DNA of 46,982 nt from Candidatus Omnitrophota bacterium (lineage in GTDB: Bacteria > Omnitrophota > Gorgyraeia > JAFGHF01), in NCBI GenBank assembly GCA_016939375.1, contig JAFGHF010000008.1, positions 1 through 46,982 of the forward strand, written 5' to 3'. Positions within the stretch are counted from its first letter, which is position 1. Every line of letters begins with the position of its first letter. Shown one piece after another: positions 34,719-41,596 of the stretch. The translations under genes were made by a program, and so were the position numbers. The notes beneath the pieces were generated by a model. It had not been told where the DNA came from. It was given only the letters and a program-made list of their open reading frames with translations, and did no database searches.

Positions 34719-35189
34719 ATGGATGAGATATACCTGACCCCTGAAGGATATGAAGAGCTTAAGAAAGAGCTAGATTACTTAAAAAAAGTGCGCCGAAGGG
34801 AGCTTTCCCAGGAAATAGGCAAGGCCAGAGAGCAGGGGGATATAAGCGAGAATGCCGAATATGATGCGGCCAAAGAGGCCCAGGGGCTTAACGAGAAAAG
34901 GATAATGGAATTAGAGGATAAATTAATCAAGGCCCAAGTGGTGGACAAAAACAATATCTCCGCGGATGAAGTGTTATTAGGCGTCACAGTGACTCTTAAA
35001 GACCTGAACTCAAAAAAAGAGGTCAAATACACGTTGCTTTCGGAGCTAGAGGCCGATATCTCCAGAGGAATTATTTCGGTGACTTCTCCCGTAGCCCAAG
35101 CTTTACTGGGCCACAAACAAAACGATGTCGTAGAGGCCAAAATCCCCGCGGGGACACTGAAATATAAGATATTGAAAATCGAGCGTTAA
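34719..35189 (+). CDS. greA: Transcription elongation factor GreA
   Basis: It rescues backtracked RNA polymerase by stimulating transcript cleavage. The N-terminal coiled-coil carries 'LTPEGYEELKKELDYLKKVRR' and the tip 'AREQGDISENAEYDAAKEAQ', with the acidic residues D and E at the functional tip (about 41-44). The C-terminal FKBP-like domain has 'ISVTSPVAQALLGHKQNDVVEAKIPAG'. 156 residues is standard. It lies 6 nt after the glycosidase gene. Confidence 0.96.
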   Translation: MDEIYLTPEGYEELKKELDYLKKVRRRELSQEIGKAREQGDISENAEYDAAKEAQGLNEKRIMELEDKLIKAQVVDKNNISADEVLLGVTVTLKDLNSKKEVKYTLLSELEADISRGIISVTSPVAQALLGHKQNDVVEAKIPAGTLKYKILKIER

Positions 35190-35199
35190 TGTTATTTTT

Positions 35200-35274
35200 G
35201 GTATAGGAAAGTATATAGCGTATACCACTGCGAAAATTGCCTGCCGGAAAAAATTTTCTCGATTGTTAAACAGG
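35200..35274 (+). promoter_or_regulatory. Conserved two-hairpin leader, copy 2
   Basis: Hairpin 1: GGTATA (35200-35205) with TATACC (35221-35226). ACTGC follows. Hairpin 2: GAAAATT (35232-35238) with AATTTTC (35252-35258). AAACAGG lies at 35268-35274. Here the terminal CAGGAG also serves as ribosome site for the GTG at 35283. It aligns with copy 1 at 28196 block by block although the two are 7 kb apart. Confidence 0.6.
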
Positions 35275-35282
35275 AGCATGCC

Positions 35283-36044
35283 GTGGCGAAAAAAAAGATC
35301 TTGGTAGTAGATGATGAAGCCGCTTTGGTCGATATGATAAAGATGAGGCTAGAGGCCAGTGATTATGAAGTCGTCACTGCCTCTGACGGCCAAGAGGGCT
35401 TTGAAAAAATAGAAGCAGAAAAGCCGGATTTGGTAATCTTGGATATCCTGATGCCCAAGATGAGCGGATATGACCTGTTGCGCAAACTAAGGCAAGAGAA
35501 AGGTGCTATCCAATATACTCCTGTATTGGTCGTATCTGCGCGAGGCAGGATGAAAAGCCTGTTTGAAGAGATAGGAATAAGTGACTTTTTAGCCAAGCCT
35601 TTTGACGGTCTGGAGTTAATGGATAGGGTCGAGAGGATTTTGTCCAAACAAGAGCAGAAAAAGGCGGCAAAGAGAAAAGCCCTGTTAATAGCCAGGGACA
35701 GAGAGATAAGAGAGCTTTTAGAGGCGTTTTTGGGGGCACAGATATTTTCTGTCTTCACGGCCGAAAATGGCTCACAGGGTATCGAGAGAGCGGTCAAGGA
35801 GCAACCGGATATAGTATTATGTCAATCTATACTTGAAGATATGAATGCCACGGAGGTATTCCGGGTCATGCGAGGAATGAGCGCTATGGCAAGAATCCCC
35901 TTTATCATATTCAGCTCGCAAGAAGCGGCTTTTGTAGTGGAAAAGGCATCCCCGGGGCAAGAGCTTATCGAATATAGCAGGCCCGAAGACCTGATCAAGA
36001 AATTAGGCCAGTATTTAAACGAATATGGAGAGGCAAATGCCTAA
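35283..36044 (+). CDS. Response regulator with two receiver domains
   Basis: A GTG start gives 253 residues. Receiver 1 (about 4-120) is complete: 'ILVVDDE', phospho-acceptor D54 in 'LVILDILMPKMSG', Ser in 'VLVVSAR' and Lys in 'FLAKPFD'. Receiver 2 (about 135-250) is degenerate; the Asp position is Gln ('DIVLCQSILEDMN') and the Lys is missing. There is no DNA-binding or enzymatic output domain, so signalling would be by protein contact. The next gene, a membrane protein, overlaps by 8 nt and is the likely partner. It lies behind leader copy 2. Confidence 0.88.
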   Translation: MAKKKILVVDDEAALVDMIKMRLEASDYEVVTASDGQEGFEKIEAEKPDLVILDILMPKMSGYDLLRKLRQEKGAIQYTPVLVVSARGRMKSLFEEIGISDFLAKPFDGLELMDRVERILSKQEQKKAAKRKALLIARDREIRELLEAFLGAQIFSVFTAENGSQGIERAVKEQPDIVLCQSILEDMNATEVFRVMRGMSAMARIPFIIFSSQEAAFVVEKASPGQELIEYSRPEDLIKKLGQYLNEYGEANA

Positions 36045-36789
36045 AATAAAACGCATTTTTAATTGGCAGGTAAATTTAGGCTTGTTTTTAGTTATTCTCT
36101 CTTGCGTTGTATATGTCATCCATTATTTGATTTTTAGGGATGCCCACCACATATTTATATATTTGATCGGCGACATAGCATTTGTTTTCTTTGAAGTATT
36201 ACTGGTGACCTTGATCATACATCGCTTGCTCAGTGAAAAAGAAAAACAATCTATGCTTAATAAGCTGAACATGGTCATCGGCGCTTTTTTCAGTGAGGTA
36301 GGCACAGATTTAATAAAGATCTTTAGCGGATTTGATGGAAATATCGATAAGATAAAGAAAGAGCTTGTTCTGAAGAAAGAGTCTTCTGATGAGAACTTCG
36401 CGAAGATATGCGGCGATTTTAAAGGTTATGAAAGCATTCTCGAGCCCAAGAAGGAAGACCTGGCTGCTTTAAGGAGCTTTTTGTTGGAAAAAAGGAATTT
36501 TTTATTGCGCCTGCTGGAAAATCCCAATCTATTGGAGCACAAATCCTTTACCAACTTGCTTTGGGCGGTATTCCACCTTACCGAAGAGCTGGCACATAGA
36601 AAGGAAATAATGCAGCTGCCCGAGACCGACCTTCAGCACCTAACCTTGGACATAAAAAGGGCATATCGTATTTTGGTCCTGGAGTGGTTAAGCTATATGA
36701 AACATTTACAGAATAATTATCCCTATCTTTTTTCTCTGGCGATGCGCACCAATCCTTTTGATATGACCGCCACGGTAGAGGTAAGATAA
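36037..36789 (+). CDS. Two-helix membrane protein coupled to the response regulator
   Basis: The ATG at 36037 is chosen (GGAGAGG is 3-9 nt upstream); it overlaps the previous stop. Two membrane helices (about 8-28 and 36-58) are followed by a ~190-residue cytoplasmic helical domain. That domain carries 'FFSEVGTDLIKIFSGFDGNIDKIKKEL' and 'FTNLLWAVFHLTEELAHR'. No catalytic motif is seen and I do not know a named family. Coupling to a regulator without output domain suggests the two act together in membrane signalling. Confidence 0.65.
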   Translation: MPKIKRIFNWQVNLGLFLVILSCVVYVIHYLIFRDAHHIFIYLIGDIAFVFFEVLLVTLIIHRLLSEKEKQSMLNKLNMVIGAFFSEVGTDLIKIFSGFDGNIDKIKKELVLKKESSDENFAKICGDFKGYESILEPKKEDLAALRSFLLEKRNFLLRLLENPNLLEHKSFTNLLWAVFHLTEELAHRKEIMQLPETDLQHLTLDIKRAYRILVLEWLSYMKHLQNNYPYLFSLAMRTNPFDMTATVEVR

Positions 36790-36802
36790 AGATATCTATC
36801 TC

Positions 36803-36831
36803 TTGACAATATAGCCGTTATACCATAACAT
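36803..36831 (+). promoter_or_regulatory. Promoter of the GGDEF operon (shared motif, copy 2)
   Basis: TTGACA (36803-36808), 17 nt, TAACAT (36826-36831) within TTATACCATAACATATTG, and GTTATA at 36847-36852. All spacings equal those at 26535. The predicted start point is near 36838, about 30 nt before the ATG. Confidence 0.75.
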
Positions 36832-36867
36832 ATTGATATAGGAACAGTTATAAAAAGGGATATAATC

Positions 36868-37713
36868 ATGGAAGATATCAATCTAAGTGGCGTACAAAAG
36901 GACTTTTTGACCGGTTTTTACAACAGAGAACAGCTTAACCCCACACTGGAAAAAAGGATTTCCGACGCCAATATCCATAAGAAAAAATTCTGCATACTTC
37001 TTGTAGATATCGACCATTTTAAAAAGATCAATGATACATACGGACATCTTTGGGGAGATGAATTTTTAAAATATGTATCCAGTACCCTGCGCCTGACCCT
37101 GCAGGATCAGGGGGTGATCTTCCGCTACGGGGGAGATGAATTTGTAGTAGTATTTAAAGACCCCGATCCCAAAAAGGCCTTTGCCTTGGCCAAGACATTT
37201 AATGTGGTGATGCGCAATCGCCCTTTCCTTTTTAATGGCAAGCTTTTCAGAATTACTATAAGTTGCGGCTTGGCCACGTTTCCCGATGATGCCAGAGATT
37301 CGGAAAACTTGATGAAGATAGCCGATAAGGCCATGTACTACTCTAAAAGATACGGACGTAATATGACTATACCCGCCAATAAAATTGGCCTTTATAAACT
37401 GAAAAGAATGGTTTCCCTCTCAGTCAAGGCTTTAGTCGTATTTATAATAGTGGGATTTGTCGGCAGCTATTTCTTCAAAGACCAAATAAAGGCCTATATC
37501 CCCCAAGGTTTAGGGGGAAGAGGGTTTAAGAATGTAATCCCGGTAAAATTCGACACAGATACCAAAGTCATCTTAAAGACCGGAGACGTAATTTTAGGGC
37601 GTAAGGTCGCCGAAGACGAAAATACCTTGGTCTTGGAGATGGCTATGGGCCGGGGCAGCGGCAAAATAACTGTAGAAAAAAGCAAAATATTAAGTATCGA
37701 ATATACTAAGTGA
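36868..37713 (+). CDS. Diguanylate cyclase (GGDEF) with C-terminal membrane helix and K-T-G beta domain
   Basis: It makes c-di-GMP. The GGDEF domain (about 10-168) has 'DIDHFKKINDTYGHLWGDEFL' and an intact active-site RYGGDEF at 86-92. The product-inhibition I-site RxxD is absent (Q-D-Q-G at that place). A membrane helix follows (about 180-205), then a short domain of about 50 residues ending in 'LKTGDVILGRKVAEDEN' and 'GKITVEKSKILSIEY'. This domain is shared with the small protein at 26600. The enzyme is therefore cytoplasmic with an extracytoplasmic tail, the reverse of the usual sensor-first order. Confidence 0.9.
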   Translation: MEDINLSGVQKDFLTGFYNREQLNPTLEKRISDANIHKKKFCILLVDIDHFKKINDTYGHLWGDEFLKYVSSTLRLTLQDQGVIFRYGGDEFVVVFKDPDPKKAFALAKTFNVVMRNRPFLFNGKLFRITISCGLATFPDDARDSENLMKIADKAMYYSKRYGRNMTIPANKIGLYKLKRMVSLSVKALVVFIIVGFVGSYFFKDQIKAYIPQGLGGRGFKNVIPVKFDTDTKVILKTGDVILGRKVAEDENTLVLEMAMGRGSGKITVEKSKILSIEYTK

Positions 37714-37724
37714 AGAGGCTAGGC

Positions 37725-38273
37725 ATGAAGACCAAAATCGCAGTATTTATCATGTTATTGTCTTTGGTTTCAGTTGTACTCTTAGCCCAGCAGCCTCAAG
37801 CTCCCGATGCAGAAAAAGAAGATGATCTGGAAGAAACAAAGCAAGAAATAGAGGCGTTATTAGAGGAGCTTAAAGGTATAGAGTCGACAAGGAATAAATT
37901 AGAGGCCGACCGGGCCAAGTTAAGACAGATCATGGTCAATAATAATGAGATCTCCACAGTTAAGATATTGAATACTATCGCCATAGCCTGTATAGAGTAT
38001 CGAGAGGCCCAAAACCTGGCTACTTACCCTTGGAGCCTAAAGGACTTAGAAGGCTATATTGCCGAAGATATAATCGAAGCCACGGACGCGGAAAATGCTT
38101 TATACGGGTATTATTACAAGTATGATTACATAAACAAAGATAAGTTTAAGGTGAAAGCCATTCCGGCGAAAAAAGGCGAGACGGGCAACAGGACATTCAG
38201 CATTGACCAAGACCAGGTGATACTTGATGCGGATACCAACCAGACCCCTACCTTTGACCTGCAGAACTACTGA
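37725..38273 (+). CDS. Secreted coiled-coil protein with pseudopilin-like C-terminal domain
   Basis: The ATG at 37725 follows AGAGG by 6 nt; a GTG at 37710 overlaps the previous stop. A signal peptide or anchor (about 5-22) is followed by a coiled-coil (about 30-75). The C-terminal ~110 residues, 'TYPWSLKDLEGYIAEDIIEATDAENALYGYYYKYDYI' in part, resemble the globular domain of GspG/PilA-type pilins without the prepilin leader. It is the second gene of the GGDEF operon. Its end overlaps the convergent RHH gene by 7 nt. Confidence 0.6.
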   Translation: MKTKIAVFIMLLSLVSVVLLAQQPQAPDAEKEDDLEETKQEIEALLEELKGIESTRNKLEADRAKLRQIMVNNNEISTVKILNTIAIACIEYREAQNLATYPWSLKDLEGYIAEDIIEATDAENALYGYYYKYDYINKDKFKVKAIPAKKGETGNRTFSIDQDQVILDADTNQTPTFDLQNY

Positions 38274-38608
38274 GCAGCTTTTTTCTCTATCCTTTTAAGT
38301 TCCTTTTCGTGTTCGGCTTGCCAGCATTCAATCGTTTTTCTTGTCTCAAAATATACTTTCGAGAAAAAATTATGCAGTTCCTCAGAAGCGACCCCAAGCT
38401 CTTTACGGTTTTTCTTGACTACTTCCAGCTTGTCTTTTTGGGTTATGCCGTATTTGCATTTAGGGAAAGCCAGTTTAAGAGACTCTCCGTATATTATACA
38501 TAGAGAGACTCTGATTACTTCTGAGAAGCTTATATCATATTTATTGGCGATCGTCTTAATCATATCCGCCAGCCAGTCGTTAAGAAGCACTTGATACCTT
38601 TTATACAT
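38267..38608 (-). CDS. Small ribbon-helix-helix-type DNA-binding protein
   Basis: A 113-residue protein on the minus strand with a perfect AAGGAGGTG 5 nt before its ATG. The first 45 residues, 'KRYQVLLNDWLADMIKTIANKYDISFSEVIRVSL' in part, fit the strand-helix-helix order of MetJ/Arc-type repressors. The C-terminal half is a charged coiled-coil ('KTIECWQAEHEKELKRIEKK'). It is divergent from the 78-residue gene at 38752, with overlapping promoters, so autoregulation is plausible. Confidence 0.7.
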   Translation of the reverse strand: MYKRYQVLLNDWLADMIKTIANKYDISFSEVIRVSLCIIYGESLKLAFPKCKYGITQKDKLEVVKKNRKELGVASEELHNFFSKVYFETRKTIECWQAEHEKELKRIEKKAAQ

Positions 38609-38656
38609 TTTTCACCTCCTTAATACCCATTCTATAAAATTTTTCTAAAATTAACA

Positions 38657-38685
38657 AGTTTAATTTTTTCTCTTGACAACGTCAA
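38657..38685 (-). promoter_or_regulatory. Promoter of the RHH gene
   Basis: On the minus strand: TTGACG (38685-38680), 17 nt, TAAACT (38662-38657). Its -35 box overlaps that of the divergent promoter through the palindrome TTGAC-AAC-GTCAA at 38673-38685. Confidence 0.55.
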
Positions 38686-38701
38686 TATAATGTGGTAGTA
38701 T
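38673..38701 (+). promoter_or_regulatory. Promoter of the 78-residue gene
   Basis: TTGACA (38673-38678), 17 nt, TAGTAT (38696-38701). It shares the TTGAC-N3-GTCAA palindrome with the RHH promoter on the other strand; that palindrome is a candidate operator. Confidence 0.65.
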
Positions 38702-38751
38702 TATACACAGGAGAAGTGTGTAACAAAAATAACAGTTGAGGCGGTGTATAT

Positions 38752-38988
38752 ATGTCACAAGAAGGCTATATCGAGAGTTACAAGGGCCAGAGTATAATGG
38801 TCTATGGGCAAGCTGAGAAATGGAACTGGCAGGTGATCATCTTTGATGACAACCCCACTTTTAAAGTCGATTCCTCGGCTGCTATTTCCCCAAAATCATA
38901 TCCTAACAAAGAAAAGGCAATACAGGGGGCCAGAAAGCACATAGACAGGGTCTTAAAAGACAAAAAAGTCGAGTCAAACACGACATAG
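38752..38988 (+). CDS. Small hypothetical protein
   Basis: The 78 residues read as a short beta-rich domain ('GYIESYKGQSIMVYGQ', 'KWNWQVIIFDDNPTF') ending in a helix ('NKEKAIQGARKHIDRVLKDKK'). It has no signal peptide and no recognised family. It has its own promoter, a GAGGCGG ribosome site and a following terminator, so it is a free-standing expressed gene and not a shadow frame. Confidence 0.65.
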   Translation: MSQEGYIESYKGQSIMVYGQAEKWNWQVIIFDDNPTFKVDSSAAISPKSYPNKEKAIQGARKHIDRVLKDKKVESNTT

Positions 38989-39031
38989 TTGCAACTTATT
39001 TAATTCTAGATAGTTGAGTTTTTTCTCGCTC

Positions 39032-39064
39032 GATCTCCGTAATCTGCTTACGGAGATTTTTTTT
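39032..39064 (+). terminator. Strong rho-independent terminator
   Basis: ATCTCCGTAA / TTACGGAGAT, a perfect 10-bp stem with loop TCTGC, followed by nine T. It ends the transcript of the 78-residue gene. Confidence 0.92.
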
Positions 39065-39137
39065 GCCCCGTAAATTGTGATTATTTCACTTGAGAAAGTC
39101 CTGCAAAAGTGGTAAAATCTACGCAAAATAAATATAA

Positions 39138-39288
39138 GCGCCCGTCCTCCTACGCCCCTTGAAGTAGGGCAAACTATGCTAGGGCTTCGGAGGACAAGGG
39201 AGAATCACTAAAGAAGCTTGCGCCCGTAGCTTCCTCCGAAGCCATTACATAAGCGTTGATAATATGGCTTCGGAGGACGAGCGCTACG
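39138..39288. repeat. Inverted-repeat cluster upstream of tRNA-Arg
   Basis: No gene is seen between 38989 and 39310; this is its main content besides the terminator. TCCTCCGAAGCCAT (39232-39245) and ATGGCTTCGGAGGA (39264-39277) form a perfect 14-bp inverted repeat with an 18-nt loop, extended by CGTAGC (39225-39230) / GCTACG (39283-39288). A weaker pair, GTCCTCC (39144-39150) / GGAGGAC (39188-39194), stands to the left. It looks like a REP-type palindromic repeat, unrelated in sequence to elements A-D. Confidence 0.75.
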
Positions 39289-39310
39289 TCCTAAAGAAGA
39301 ATATTTTTAA

Positions 39311-39387
39311 GCGCCCGTAGCTCAATTGGATAGAGCACTAGTCTACGGAACTAGTTGTTACAGGTTCGAGTCCTGTCGGGCGTGCCA
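39311..39387 (+). tRNA. tRNA-Arg(ACG)
   Basis: The complete cloverleaf runs from GCGCCCG to CGGGCGT (G1-U72 wobble), discriminator G and encoded CCA at 39385-39387. The anticodon stem CTAGT/ACTAG encloses CTACGGA, anticodon ACG. The T loop is GGTTCGAGTCC. A34 is the substrate of TadA, whose gene is in this window at 46326. The modified tRNA reads CGU, CGC and CGA. Confidence 0.96.
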
Positions 39388-39407
39388 ATTTTGCTCCGCA
39401 AAATTGG
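39385..39407 (+). other. Perfect hairpin starting in the tRNA-Arg CCA
   Basis: CCAATTTTGC (39385-39394) and GCAAAATTGG (39398-39407) pair over 10 bp with loop TCC. The encoded CCA is part of the left arm. There is no T run, so it would be a 3' processing or termination structure of an unusual kind. Confidence 0.6.
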
Positions 39408-39464
39408 TATTGAAACAGCGTTAAGCATTTCGATGAATAGGAGAAATGTAGTTGTTTCAATACC
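39406..39464. repeat. 59-nt interrupted hairpin downstream of tRNA-Arg
   Basis: GGTATTGAAACA (39406-39417) pairs perfectly with TGTTTCAATACC (39453-39464). An inner CATTTC (39426-39431) / GAAATG (39443-39448) pair adds a second stem. It shares two G with the previous hairpin. Nature unknown: a small structured RNA, a repeat, or the tRNA transcript end. Nothing else is visible before the GT2 gene. Confidence 0.65.
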
Positions 39465-39494
39465 TTTGTGAGCGCGCCACCCTTAAGGTAAAAT

Positions 39495-40175
39495 ATGGAA
39501 AAACATTACCTGACCATAGTAATTCCCGCCAGAAACGAAGAGCGGACTATTGCCGAGATAGTCACCAAATGCAAGCAGCATTCAGATGATGTCATGGTCA
39601 TTGATGGACATTCCCAAGATAAGACACGCGAGATAGCTAAAAAATGCGGGGCCAAAGTCTATATGGACCACAGCAAAGGCAAGGGAGAGGCCTTGCGCTG
39701 CGGCATTGAAAAGGCCCAAGGCGAGATCCTGGTCTTTATTGATGCCGATGGCTCGCACGACCCCGATGATATCCCGCGGGTCATCCAACCGATAATAGCC
39801 GGTTCTGCCGAACACGTCTCTACGTCTCGGATGCGCGGGGGCTCTGATGAACTGCATGGCGACTTTGGCAAGTTTTTGAGGATGATCGGTAGCGACATCA
39901 TTACTCTGGGCATAAACTACCGCTTTAATGTACGCCTGACCGATAGCCAAAACGGCTTTAGGGCTATAAAGAAGGATGTAGCCAAAAAACTCAGCCTAAG
40001 AGAAAATATCACTACCATAGAGCAGGAGATGATCATCAAGACCTTGAAGAAGGGCTATCGGATTTTCGAGGTCCCTGTCCACGAATTCAAACGGAAATAC
40101 GGAGAGTCCTGCATTGTATTAAGCCGGGTATGGTTGCGCTATGTATTTTCCTGGTTAAAATACCTGTTATTCTAA
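39495..40175 (+). CDS. Family 2 glycosyltransferase (dolichol-phosphate mannose synthase-like)
   Basis: A GT-A fold of 226 residues: 'LTIVIPARNEERTIAEIV' at the start, 'VMVIDGHSQDKT' (about 35-46), 'GKGEALRCGIEKAQGEILVFIDADGSHDPDDI' (in part; DAD metal site about 82-84) and 'TDSQNGFRAIKKDVAK'. No membrane helices are attached, so it is like the catalytic domain of DPM1 enzymes that load a sugar on a polyprenyl phosphate. That would supply the GT39-like transferase encoded at 43201. It lies 4 nt upstream of a radical SAM gene. Confidence 0.9.
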   Translation: MEKHYLTIVIPARNEERTIAEIVTKCKQHSDDVMVIDGHSQDKTREIAKKCGAKVYMDHSKGKGEALRCGIEKAQGEILVFIDADGSHDPDDIPRVIQPIIAGSAEHVSTSRMRGGSDELHGDFGKFLRMIGSDIITLGINYRFNVRLTDSQNGFRAIKKDVAKKLSLRENITTIEQEMIIKTLKKGYRIFEVPVHEFKRKYGESCIVLSRVWLRYVFSWLKYLLF

Positions 40176-40179
40176 AATA

Positions 40180-41595
40180 ATGAAAATATTGCTGATTAAC
40201 GCCCCGGTAGCAAATAAGATTAAGATTGTCCGGGAAGGACGCTGTATGCAGCGTGAAGATGCCTGGGGCACCAGTTGGGCTCCGCTTACTCTAGCTACAA
40301 TAGCGGCGGTGTTAAAAGAAGCGGGATTTGCGACTGGCATCAAAGACTGTACAAAAGAGGACATCGGTTTAGAAGGCTTAAAAGGTATAATAAAAGAATT
40401 TAAACCCCGCCTGGTTATTATAAATACCGCCACCCCTTCAATAGAAAACGACCTATCTTGTGCTTTGTCCATTAAAGAAGTCGATTCTTCGATAAAAACA
40501 GCGGCTTTTGGCATTCACGTGACCGCGTTGGATGAAGAGTGCCTAAAGAGCTACCCCTGTGTCGATTTTATCATCAGGGGTGAGCCGGAATATACTGCCA
40601 GGGACTTAGCCATAGCTATAAGAGATAATACTCCTTATCAAGATATAAAAGGTATTTCCTGGCAAAAGGACGGCTCTATATCCAGAAATAACGAAAGAGA
40701 ATTTATTGAAGACTTAGACCGCCTGCCTTCTCCCGCCTGGGAACAGGTCAATATCGCCAATTACACCATGCCGATTACAGGCGAGGTCTTTTTGTTGGTG
40801 ATGGCCAGTCGCGGTTGTCCGCATCCTTGCACTTTCTGTGCAGCCAGCACATTATACGGCAAAAAACGCAGGTACCGCTCGGCAAAAAGAATAGTGGATG
40901 AGATGCAGGATTGCAAAGATCATTTCGGGGTCAGCTCTTTTCTGTTTTGGGCTGAAGGTTTTGTTTCTGATAGAGAGCACGTATACGCTTTGTGCGATGA
41001 ACTCGAGGAAAGAGGCCTTAAATTCAAATGGGTGGCTAATAGCCGTGTTGATACTGTGGATTTGGCGCTACTTAAGCGTATGCGCAAGGCCGGATGCTGG
41101 ATGATCGGCTATGGCATAGAATCCGGAAACCAGGACATACTGGACTTGGTTAAAAAGGGAACTACGCTTTCTCAAGCCCAAGAAGCTGTACGCCTGGCAA
41201 GAGAAGCCGGCATTAAAAGTACTGCCCATGTCATTGTCGGTTTTCCCGGAGAGACCAAGGAGCATATTTTAAGGACCGCGGCTTTTATAAATAAGCTCGA
41301 TGTTGATTTTCTCCAGCTTTACTGTTGTGTGCCTTTTCCAGGCTCTGTTTTGTATTCACAGGCAAAAAGAGAAGGTCTGGTCAATACCGATGATTGGTCT
41401 ATGTTTGAACAAAACTTTTGCGTATTGGATACACCTCAGATATCAGCAGAGGAAGTTATGCGCCTGAGGAAAAAGATATTCAGCAGGTTTTATTTGCATC
41501 CCAAGAGGATTTGGCGGGTCATTCGTGATATAAGGTCGATAAAAGACCTTCAAAATCTGCTGGTAATGGCAAAAAACTTCACTCATTGGGCATAA
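40180..41595 (+). CDS. B12-binding-domain radical SAM protein
   Basis: The N-terminal ~150 residues form the cobalamin-binding-like Rossmann domain ('ILLINAPV', 'VLKEAGFATGIKDC', 'VDFIIRGEPEYTARDLA'). The radical SAM domain then has the cluster motif CPHPCTFC (C213, C217, C220) and 'RYRSAKRIVDEM'. 'MIGYGIESGNQDILDLVKKG' and 'AHVIVGFPGETKEH' are further family motifs. Class members modify lipids, hopanoids or other natural products, often by methylation. The substrate here is not evident; context suggests an envelope glycan or lipid. Confidence 0.9.
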   Translation: MKILLINAPVANKIKIVREGRCMQREDAWGTSWAPLTLATIAAVLKEAGFATGIKDCTKEDIGLEGLKGIIKEFKPRLVIINTATPSIENDLSCALSIKEVDSSIKTAAFGIHVTALDEECLKSYPCVDFIIRGEPEYTARDLAIAIRDNTPYQDIKGISWQKDGSISRNNEREFIEDLDRLPSPAWEQVNIANYTMPITGEVFLLVMASRGCPHPCTFCAASTLYGKKRRYRSAKRIVDEMQDCKDHFGVSSFLFWAEGFVSDREHVYALCDELEERGLKFKWVANSRVDTVDLALLKRMRKAGCWMIGYGIESGNQDILDLVKKGTTLSQAQEAVRLAREAGIKSTAHVIVGFPGETKEHILRTAAFINKLDVDFLQLYCCVPFPGSVLYSQAKREGLVNTDDWSMFEQNFCVLDTPQISAEEVMRLRKKIFSRFYLHPKRIWRVIRDIRSIKDLQNLLVMAKNFTHWA

Positions 41596-41596
41596 T

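Noticed and set aside
39138-39387. tRNA-Arg with a repeated 5' segment as an attachment site of an integrated element
   Set aside because: No integrase or phage/ICE genes are nearby, and the repeat is of the tRNA 5' end and only 12 nt, whereas att sites normally copy the 3' end.
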